From: Renibacterium sp043789415
Lineage (GTDB): Bacteria; Actinomycetota; Actinomycetes; Actinomycetales; Micrococcaceae
NCBI RefSeq assembly: GCF_043789415.1
Contig: NZ_JBDLLW010000001.1
Coordinates: 1,302,001 to 1,366,000 of the forward strand
Reading direction: 5' to 3'
Length of the DNA: 64,000 nucleotides
Position numbers and translations under genes: made by a program. Shown here in pieces: positions 58,428 to 64,000 of this stretch. The notes beneath the pieces were generated by a model. The model was given only the letters and a program-made list of their open reading frames with translations, was not told where the DNA came from and did not search any database. Every line of letters starts with the position of its first letter. The first letter of the stretch is position 1.

Positions 58428-58938
58428 TGAGCTCAACCTCCACCGGCGCGTCAAGCGGTAGCACCGAGACCCCGACCGCTGAGCGGGCGTGCACCCCGGC
58501 GTCGCCCAAGGCCTGCCCCAAAAGCTCGGAGGCCCCGTTGATCACGGCGGGCTGCGCGGTGAATGCAGGATCGGAGGAGACGAAACCGACGACTTTGACC
58601 ACCCGGGTGATCCGGTCCAGATCCCCGATCACACTCTTCACCGCGGCCAGGGCGTTGACCGCGCAGAGCGCCGCGCACTCCTTGGCGTCCTCGGCGGAGA
58701 CCTCGGCGCCAACCTTTCCGCTGGCTGTGAGTTTTCCGGCCACTGTGGGCAGCTGGCCCGAGGTAAAAACATGGTTTCCGCTAATCACCGCGGGGACATA
58801 AGCGGCGACCGGAGCCGGCACCGGAGGCAGCGTGCGCCCTAGCTCGTCCAGCCGGCGCTCGACCGCGGAGTGCGAGCTCGTGCCGACCTGCGCTGCCTCG
58901 CTTGCCTGTGCTGGCGCGCCATTCTGCGGTTCGCCCAC
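58411..58938 (-). CDS. RidA family protein (YjgF/Rv3678c-like)
   Basis: Members of the RidA/Rid family hydrolyse reactive enamine/imine intermediates formed by PLP enzymes. This 175-residue protein has a low-complexity N-terminus (1-25), then VISGNHVFTSGQLP, NALAAVKSVIGDLDRITRVV and ARSAVGVSVLPLDAPVEVEL, the RidA end signature; the conserved Arg that binds carboxylate appears as Ser-Ala-Arg context in HARSAVG. It lies 2 bp after the DUF4177 gene and overlaps the nudix gene. It starts with GTG at 58938. Confidence 0.9.
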   Translation of the reverse strand: MGEPQNGAPAQASEAAQVGTSSHSAVERRLDELGRTLPPVPAPVAAYVPAVISGNHVFTSGQLPTVAGKLTASGKVGAEVSAEDAKECAALCAVNALAAVKSVIGDLDRITRVVKVVGFVSSDPAFTAQPAVINGASELLGQALGDAGVHARSAVGVSVLPLDAPVEVELIVEFQ

Positions 58939-58940
58939 GA

Positions 58941-59096
58941 TTACTGCTTCTCCCGTTTAAGGTAGGCCACCAGACCGTTGCCATCGGGGCCGGGAACGAC
59001 CTGAACCAGCTCCCAGCCGTCCTCGCCCCACTGGTCCAGGATCTGTTTGGTGGCATGAATAATGAGCGGTATAGTCGCGTACTCCCACTTGGTCAT
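58941..59096 (-). CDS. DUF4177-type small protein
   Basis: A 51-residue protein, TKWEYATIPLIIHATKQILD then QWGEDGWELVQVV, ending PDGNGLVAYLKREKQ. The WEY...GWELV pattern is the DUF4177 family of unknown function, usually beside ridA and ponA genes in Actinobacteria. The ATG at 59096 follows TAATCT (59103-59108) by 6 nt, so it is probably leaderless. Its promoter is back to back with the ponA promoter. Confidence 0.88.
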   Translation of the reverse strand: MTKWEYATIPLIIHATKQILDQWGEDGWELVQVVPGPDGNGLVAYLKREKQ

Positions 59097-59132
59097 ATCC
59101 CCAGATTAGCCTGCCCCCGGTAGACTGGGGAA

Positions 59133-61571
59133 ATGGCTGTTCGAAAGAATCCGATCATTAATACTGCCACCACGTTGGGAAAGCTCATCGGCTTCCTCGC
59201 GGTGAGTGCACTGTGCGGCGTTCTGGTCGCCGGTTTGATGGTGCCTGCTGTTGCCGTCACCGGTTCCGCAGCGAGCACCTCGATCGACGCCTTCGACAAT
59301 CTGCCGGATGAGTTGAAGACCGGGGATCCCGCGGTCGCGACCAAGATCCTGGCCTCGGATGGCTCCTTGATCGCTAACCTGTACACCCAGAACCGTCAGC
59401 CGGTGGCTTTCGATCAGATGTCTCCGCTGATCAAGCAGGCCGTGGTAGCCATTGAGGATGCGCGGTTTTACGAGCACGGCGGCGTCGATGCCACCGGCAT
59501 TCTGCGCGCGCTGGCCGCGACCCTGCAAGGTGGACGCCAGGGTGCATCTACCATCACCCAGCAATATGTGAACAATAAGATCATTCAGGGCCTCGAGGCG
59601 CAGAACAAGGGCGATGAGGCCAAAATCGGCGATGCGAAGACTGTCGCTGACAAGCTGCGCGAGATGAAGCTCGCGATCGCGCTGGAAAAGCAGCAGTCCA
59701 AGGACCAGATCCTGGCTGGCTATCTGAACATCGTGAACTTCGCCAATGGCGCCTATGGAATTCAGGCGGCTTCGCAGCGCTACTTCAGCGTCGACGCGAA
59801 CAAATTGACGCTGCCGCAGGCGGCACTGCTGGCCGGCGTGGTGAACAGCCCTTCGTTCTACGACCCGATCGCTCACCCGGATAACGCCAAAGATCGCCGC
59901 GACGATGTGCTGGATAAGATGCTGGCGCAGAAGATGATCAACAAAAAGGATCACGACGCCGCTGTGGCCACCCCGGTGAAGCTGACGCCGAAGATCCAGC
60001 CGCAGGGTTGTGCGACGGCGGTCACCGCGCCGTTCTTCTGTGATTACGTCGCGCAATTGATCCTGAACAATAAGGACTACGGCGCCACCATTGATGATCG
60101 CAAGCGCTTGCTTTTCCAAGGCGGTCTGACGATCAAGACGACTCTGGACCCGAAAGCTCAGCAATCCGCTCAGGAACAGCAGAACAACACGACGCTGCCC
60201 AAGGACAATCGCGGCTCGGCCATGGTTGCCGTGGTCCCCGGCACTGGCAAGATCGTCGCGATGGCGCAGAACAATAAGATGTCACCCGTGGACGCCCCTG
60301 GCCAGACATCGCTTAACTACAGCGTCGGTCAGTACGACAGCGAGGGTAACCCTCTCGGTGGCCTGGGTATGCAGGTTGGATCGACCATGAAGCCTTTTAC
60401 TTTCGCTGCCTGGCTTGCTTCGGGTAAGTCGATGAATACTATTGTGGATGGCACCAAGCGTGTTTATGGCCCTGGAACCGTCTGGCGAAATTCCTGCGGA
60501 ACCACAACCGGCATCTTCGACAGTACTCAGCCCAATAGTGCAGACCTAGAAAATGATCTTCCCAACTACTACAAACCGATGTCCGTTCTTGATGGTCTAG
60601 TGAATTCAATCAACACTATTACATTTGCCAGCGCTTCACAGTTAGATTTCTGCAAGATCAAGCAGCTCGCCGACCAAGCAGGGTTGCAAGATGTTGGCAA
60701 TAGCAAGGACGCCGATCAAAAACTCGTCAAAAAAGCTCTGCCGATTAGTTTCAGCAAGGCCTCGGAACTCCTGGGTTCAGACAGCATAGACCCCGTGACC
60801 ATGGCCAATGCTTTCGCTACTTTTGCGGCTAAGGGCGTCTACTGCACTCCGATTGCGATTGAAAGCATTACAGACCCTCAGGGGAAAGCTCTTAGCGTTC
60901 CCTCAGCTGGTTGCAAGCAATCCATGGACCCAGAGGTTGCTGCCGGAGTGCTTTACGGACTGAAAAACGTCATAACGGCGCAATACGGTTCCGGTTCACT
61001 GATTACGCCAAACCGCCCTCCGCGCAATATCGGCTTCGACATTGGAGCAAAGACCGGTACCACTAACGGCAACGTCGACACGTGGGTGGTGGGTACAAGC
61101 AGTGGCCTAGCCACAGCGTCCTGGTTCGGTAATCCCACCGGCAGCGGGGAAGATCCGAAATTCTACAATCAGGGCATCAACGGTATAACGATCAATAACC
61201 ACCATTACCCTAAGTCAATTGATGGTTCAGATATCGCCGGTACAGCTTTCTCCAATTTCATGTACGATATCGCTCCGAATTATGCCCATGAGAACTTCCC
61301 CCAGCCGCCCAGCAGTATGCTAACAACCCCCTACGTGGCTCCCCCGAAGTCCAATGATCAAAAGAGCGGCAATGGAGCTAGCGGAAACGCCAGCCCTCCG
61401 GCGAGTAACGGCACTGGAGGTGGCAACCAGGGTAATGGTGCCGGAAACAATAACTCTGGCAATAACAGTGGCAATAACAGTTTCGGTCCTGGCACGGGTA
61501 ATAACGGGAACTTCGGCCCCGGTGGCGGCGGCAATGGTGGTAACTTCGGGCCTGGAAACGGCAGACCTTGA
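59133..61571 (+). CDS. Class A penicillin-binding protein (transglycosylase/transpeptidase)
   Basis: Builds peptidoglycan strands and cross-links. The 812 residues have a membrane anchor (LIGFLAVSALCGVLVAGLMV), a GT51 glycosyltransferase domain with VVAIEDARFYEHGGVDATGI and RQGASTITQQYVNNK, and a transpeptidase with STMKPFTFAAWL (Ser-x-x-Lys), the SxN-like VNSINT and KTGTTNGNVDTW. The last 90 residues are Gly/Asn/Pro-rich. It resembles PonA. TAGACT (59121-59126) lies 6 nt before the ATG. Base use shifts from about 60300 on: the transpeptidase half is visibly AT-richer than the first half. Confidence 0.94.
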   Translation: MAVRKNPIINTATTLGKLIGFLAVSALCGVLVAGLMVPAVAVTGSAASTSIDAFDNLPDELKTGDPAVATKILASDGSLIANLYTQNRQPVAFDQMSPLIKQAVVAIEDARFYEHGGVDATGILRALAATLQGGRQGASTITQQYVNNKIIQGLEAQNKGDEAKIGDAKTVADKLREMKLAIALEKQQSKDQILAGYLNIVNFANGAYGIQAASQRYFSVDANKLTLPQAALLAGVVNSPSFYDPIAHPDNAKDRRDDVLDKMLAQKMINKKDHDAAVATPVKLTPKIQPQGCATAVTAPFFCDYVAQLILNNKDYGATIDDRKRLLFQGGLTIKTTLDPKAQQSAQEQQNNTTLPKDNRGSAMVAVVPGTGKIVAMAQNNKMSPVDAPGQTSLNYSVGQYDSEGNPLGGLGMQVGSTMKPFTFAAWLASGKSMNTIVDGTKRVYGPGTVWRNSCGTTTGIFDSTQPNSADLENDLPNYYKPMSVLDGLVNSINTITFASASQLDFCKIKQLADQAGLQDVGNSKDADQKLVKKALPISFSKASELLGSDSIDPVTMANAFATFAAKGVYCTPIAIESITDPQGKALSVPSAGCKQSMDPEVAAGVLYGLKNVITAQYGSGSLITPNRPPRNIGFDIGAKTGTTNGNVDTWVVGTSSGLATASWFGNPTGSGEDPKFYNQGINGITINNHHYPKSIDGSDIAGTAFSNFMYDIAPNYAHENFPQPPSSMLTTPYVAPPKSNDQKSGNGASGNASPPASNGTGGGNQGNGAGNNNSGNNSGNNSFGPGTGNNGNFGPGGGGNGGNFGPGNGRP

Positions 61572-62503
61572 CAGTTGATTCACCCCGATCGGCCAATCCT
61601 TGGCTGATCGGGCTGGGTGCTGTGGGAGTGGCCGGACTCGGGTGTGTTGCCTATGGGGCCCTGGTGGAGCGGAATTGGTTCACCGTGCGCTACGAGTCGT
61701 TGGCGATTCTACCCAAAGGTTCCGAACCTTTCCGGGTTTTGCACCTCTCCGATATTCACCTGAACCTCGGGCAACGCCGTAAGACGGAATGGTTGCAGAG
61801 GCTTGCCGAGCTCAAGCCCGATCTGGTGGTCAATACCGGAGATAACCTGACTCATCCCGAGGCCATCGATCCGCTGCTGGATGCTCTGAAGCCATTGATG
61901 CAGTTTCCCGGCGTCTTTGTTCCGGGTTCGAATGATTACTACGCGCCGAGGTTCAAGAATCCAGCCTCTTATTTAGCTGGACCCTCGCAGTTGTCGAAGA
62001 AGCGCAATCCGCTGAAGCTGGATACCGAGCGGATGCACGCTGGTTTTGGTGCCAGGGGCTGGGTCAATCTGACCAACCGAAATCAGTCGATGGTGCTCAA
62101 AGGAATTCGCTTCGACTTCTCCGGGGTGGATGATCCGCATCTTAAACGTGAGCGTTATGCGGGCTGGCCCAAAGGGACGACCGATCAGGACAGCTCACCG
62201 CATCTCAAGGTCGCCGTCGCCCATGCACCATATCAACGGGTACTCGATCATTTCACTGAGGATGGCGCGGATCTCTTGTTAGCTGGCCATACCCACGGCG
62301 GGCAGCTCTGCATTCCCGGCTACGGAGCTTTGGTGAGTAATTGCGATCTGCCCACCTGGCGTGCCAAGGGCCTCAACGATTGGGAAAGCGGGGGACGCAC
62401 GACGCCGGTCAATGTTTCCGGCGGTATCGGCACCTCCCGCTTCGCTCCGATCAGATTCGCCTGCAGGCCTGAGGCCGTGGTTTTGGAGCTTCACCCCAAG
62501 TAA
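61568..62503 (+). CDS. Metallophosphoesterase
   Basis: A 311-residue calcineurin-like phosphoesterase anchored by an N-terminal helix (WLIGLGAVGVAGLGCVAYGA). Metal-binding motifs are VLHLSDIHLN, VVNTGDNLTH, VPGSNDYY and LAGHTHGGQLCIPGYG. The active site probably faces outside or a membrane lipid; related proteins hydrolyse UDP-diacylglucosamine or teichoic-acid precursors, but the substrate is unknown. The TTG start at 61568 overlaps the ponA stop, and the pair is conserved next to ponA in other actinobacteria (Rv3682-Rv3683). Confidence 0.9.
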   Translation: MTVDSPRSANPWLIGLGAVGVAGLGCVAYGALVERNWFTVRYESLAILPKGSEPFRVLHLSDIHLNLGQRRKTEWLQRLAELKPDLVVNTGDNLTHPEAIDPLLDALKPLMQFPGVFVPGSNDYYAPRFKNPASYLAGPSQLSKKRNPLKLDTERMHAGFGARGWVNLTNRNQSMVLKGIRFDFSGVDDPHLKRERYAGWPKGTTDQDSSPHLKVAVAHAPYQRVLDHFTEDGADLLLAGHTHGGQLCIPGYGALVSNCDLPTWRAKGLNDWESGGRTTPVNVSGGIGTSRFAPIRFACRPEAVVLELHPK

Positions 62504-62568
62504 CCTCAGCTAGATCTATCCGATCTACATTCTCGGTTCTACAGAGTAGACAGCTGTCATAAAACCAT

Positions 62569-62585
62569 ACTTCGAAATTCGAAGT
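62569..62585. repeat. 17-bp perfect palindrome at the border of the AT-rich block
   Basis: ACTTCGAA-A-TTCGAAGT is a perfect 8-bp inverted repeat with a 1-nt centre. It lies 65 bp past the phosphoesterase stop and 7 bp before the stop of the convergent secreted-protein gene, exactly where base composition changes. It could be an operator-like site or a mark of an insertion border. Confidence 0.5.
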
Positions 62586-62591
62586 GAACCG

Positions 62592-63035
62592 TTAGGCTAC
62601 ACGCTTAGTGTTAAACCAGCCACTCCCAGCAGGCCCCGACCTCCAATTAATCATTCCGCCAATCTGAAGTGGCACCATCACCGTCCAAGCAGACTCAAAA
62701 TAATAAAATCCTACGTCATAAGTCACATACTCATACACATTATTAGGTCGCGTTATTTTTACCTGCGCATAAAGTTCACCATTCCTTGTACCCGGCCGAA
62801 GCCACGAAGCAGCGCATGTCGGAGAGAATCTGATTTCAGCGCTGCTATAGTAGCCGATGGTATAAGCCCCCACACTACATCCGGAAGCCTGGGGATCCTG
62901 CTTCGTGCAACTCTCAAAATAACAGCTAGGAGCAGCATTTGCGGTCGGTGCTACAAAAAGCGAACCAGCCACAAAGAGAACCAGTCCAAATACTGCACAA
63001 AATAACCGACCAGCTTTTGAATTTGAATAACTCAT
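62592..63035 (-). CDS. DUF2690-type secreted protein
   Basis: A 147-residue secreted protein. A signal peptide (LFCAVFGLVLFVAGSLFVAP) ends with ANAAPSC. The mature part has CYFESCTKQDPQASGCSVGA and SAEIRFSPTCAASWLR, the Cys and Asp pattern of the DUF2690 family, found on the outside of actinobacterial cells with unknown function. Codon use is AT-rich, unlike the genes on its left. GGAGATT lies about 10 nt before the ATG. A 144-bp AT-rich gap separates it from the lipoprotein gene. Confidence 0.78.
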   Translation of the reverse strand: MSYSNSKAGRLFCAVFGLVLFVAGSLFVAPTANAAPSCYFESCTKQDPQASGCSVGAYTIGYYSSAEIRFSPTCAASWLRPGTRNGELYAQVKITRPNNVYEYVTYDVGFYYFESAWTVMVPLQIGGMINWRSGPAGSGWFNTKRVA

Positions 63036-63179
63036 AATTTAATAATCTCCATTCTTATATACTTCAAATAATCTTATAAATTGACAAAAAGGTTTCAGTT
63101 CATCAACACTTCATTCTCCATGATGCAGCAAGAATTGCCTGAGTTAAAGCGACGGAAAAATCGAAATTAGCACCTCTCA

Positions 63180-63662
63180 TCAAGATGATGAACTTGATTC
63201 AGACAATAGACGAACCATTTTTGGAATGACCACTTCTTCATCTGCTTTCATTCCCTGAAGCCCCCCTGAAGGACACGAAACGGACTCCATATTCACCTCT
63301 CTGGAATGCTGCATCAGAATATAATTTATCTTAAGGCAGGATTTCGCTTTCCAAGACTCATACCAAAATCCTCCACCGCTCTCAGCATCCGCATCAATAA
63401 AGGCAAAAATAATGGCATTACCACGGTTGTCGACAGAAGAGTTATAGAAAATCTGACTATTTTTACCGTAGTTTTTTAACTGGTCAGCCGTCAATGGAAC
63501 TGGAGCCAGCAGTTCGTCAGCAACCATGTCAAATATCATCGATGCCCTGTTCTGCAATTTATTCTTTGCTTGTTCTTGAATGGACGGTAAATTAGTACAG
63601 CCCGCAAGAAACACTGCAAATACGACCATCCCTGCCCAAACGGATATTTTCAATCTACTCAT
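63180..63662 (-). CDS. Putative lipoprotein, AT-rich, function unknown
   Basis: A 160-residue lipoprotein: signal peptide SVWAGMVVFAVFLAGC with a lipobox LAGC (Cys about 22). The mature part is soluble, with two further Cys (SCLKINY and VSCPSGG) and a Ser-rich end. It has no family motif I recognise. It is coupled to the SGNH-like gene upstream by a 4-nt ATGA overlap, so the two may be a functional pair. Base composition is strongly AT-rich. Confidence 0.75.
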   Translation of the reverse strand: MSRLKISVWAGMVVFAVFLAGCTNLPSIQEQAKNKLQNRASMIFDMVADELLAPVPLTADQLKNYGKNSQIFYNSSVDNRGNAIIFAFIDADAESGGGFWYESWKAKSCLKINYILMQHSREVNMESVSCPSGGLQGMKADEEVVIPKMVRLLSESSSSS

Positions 63663-64000
63663 TTTCGCAATGCCTCGTTCATTACTTCTGCGTAGAGGGT
63701 GGTACCAAGCTGATTTGGGTGGAAAGATTGCGCAGAAAGACCTAATGGAATGGCGTGATTAAATACGTTGATCGCCGGGACTTCCCCCTCCGTCTGATCT
63801 GTGACGATACCATTAATACCGGCATTCTCATTTGCACATACAGAATGATTTTGAAACTTATCAATAGGGTCGCCAAGAACTATATCAATACCCTGGGCCC
63901 CTCCCGCCGTCTTCAACATTAGCAACATTGCTCTAATATTCATCGCGATCTGAGCCATTTGATCGATCTCCTTGCTGCTAATATTTGGAAAACACTGCAA
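63659..64000 (-). CDS. SGNH/GDSL-type hydrolase, C-terminal part (cut by right edge)
   Basis: The visible 113 residues end with AQSFHPNQLGTTLYAEVMNE, the block V of SGNH hydrolases with the catalytic His and the HPN-x-x-G pattern. Upstream parts, including the Ser motif, lie outside the window. Family members are esterases, lipases or carbohydrate deacetylases. The gene is co-translated with the lipoprotein gene. AT-rich, like its neighbour. Confidence 0.7.
   Translation of the reverse strand: MQCFPNISSKEIDQMAQIAMNIRAMLLMLKTAGGAQGIDIVLGDPIDKFQNHSVCANENAGINGIVTDQTEGEVPAINVFNHAIPLGLSAQSFHPNQLGTTLYAEVMNEALRK

Noticed and set aside
59106..60164. Minus-strand frame of 352 codons opposite ponA
   Set aside because: Antisense to the GT51 domain; composition typical of a shadow frame.

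Overview
The window looks like a chromosomal segment of a moderately high-GC actinobacterium of the family Micrococcaceae (Arthrobacter / Renibacterium / Psychromicrobium type). Supporting this are the gene families, the menaquinone and system II cytochrome c genes, the actinobacterial gene order and many apparently leaderless genes. From topA (30.2 kb) to the metallophosphoesterase (62.5 kb) the order broadly follows the Rv3646c-Rv3683 stretch of Mycobacterium tuberculosis: topA, DEAH helicase, Tad pilus genes, nth/nudL, acs, marP, crp, ridA, ponA, phosphoesterase. The bldC-like, bS22, proC, isomerase and ppx genes match the Rv0496-Rv0500B neighbourhood.

Layout. 1-6.3 kb: phenylacetate catabolism (paaZ cut by the left edge, a coupled thiolase/hydratase/dehydrogenase operon, a hotdog thioesterase) with two matching TetR-type operators. 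6.4-10.4 kb: VOC and VanZ proteins, then menB-menE-menA. 10.4-16.3 kb: small membrane proteins, the ccsB-resB-ccdA-resA cytochrome c maturation operon and a histidine phosphatase. 16.4-23.3 kb: YceI, two Pro/Gln-rich membrane paralogues, rex, a glutaredoxin-like protein, a HAD hydrolase, bS22, a BldC-like regulator, ArsR and AcuC. 23.4-33 kb: trkH-trkA potassium uptake, proC, a candidate small RNA, an isomerase, ppx, pepC and topA. 33-39 kb: a two-component system, a large methyltransferase, the PheS-related ligase SrmL with an upstream leader peptide, and TrhO. 39.2-46.5 kb: the helicase and the Tad pilus operon. 46.7-59.1 kb: a PolA-like polymerase, nudL, nth, acs, a DeoR regulator, aroQ, marP, crp, nudix, ridA and a DUF4177 gene. 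59.1-62.5 kb: a class A PBP and a metallophosphoesterase. 62.5-64 kb: an AT-rich block of secreted proteins that looks acquired.

The most interesting noncoding signals are: (i) a leader peptide and a hairpin that would hide the ribosome binding site ahead of srmL; (ii) a 91-bp repeat with inverted ends found twice at exactly the same length; (iii) a second GC-rich repeat family that abuts stop codons; (iv) a free-standing plus-strand hairpin with a C6 loop that may be a small RNA; (v) a TAnnnT-N6-start pattern at many genes, pointing to widespread leaderless transcription; and (vi) an AT-rich mosaic half in the penicillin-binding protein gene. No tRNA, rRNA, CRISPR array, transposase or prophage gene was recognised. 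All calls come from reading the sequence; no database search was run.
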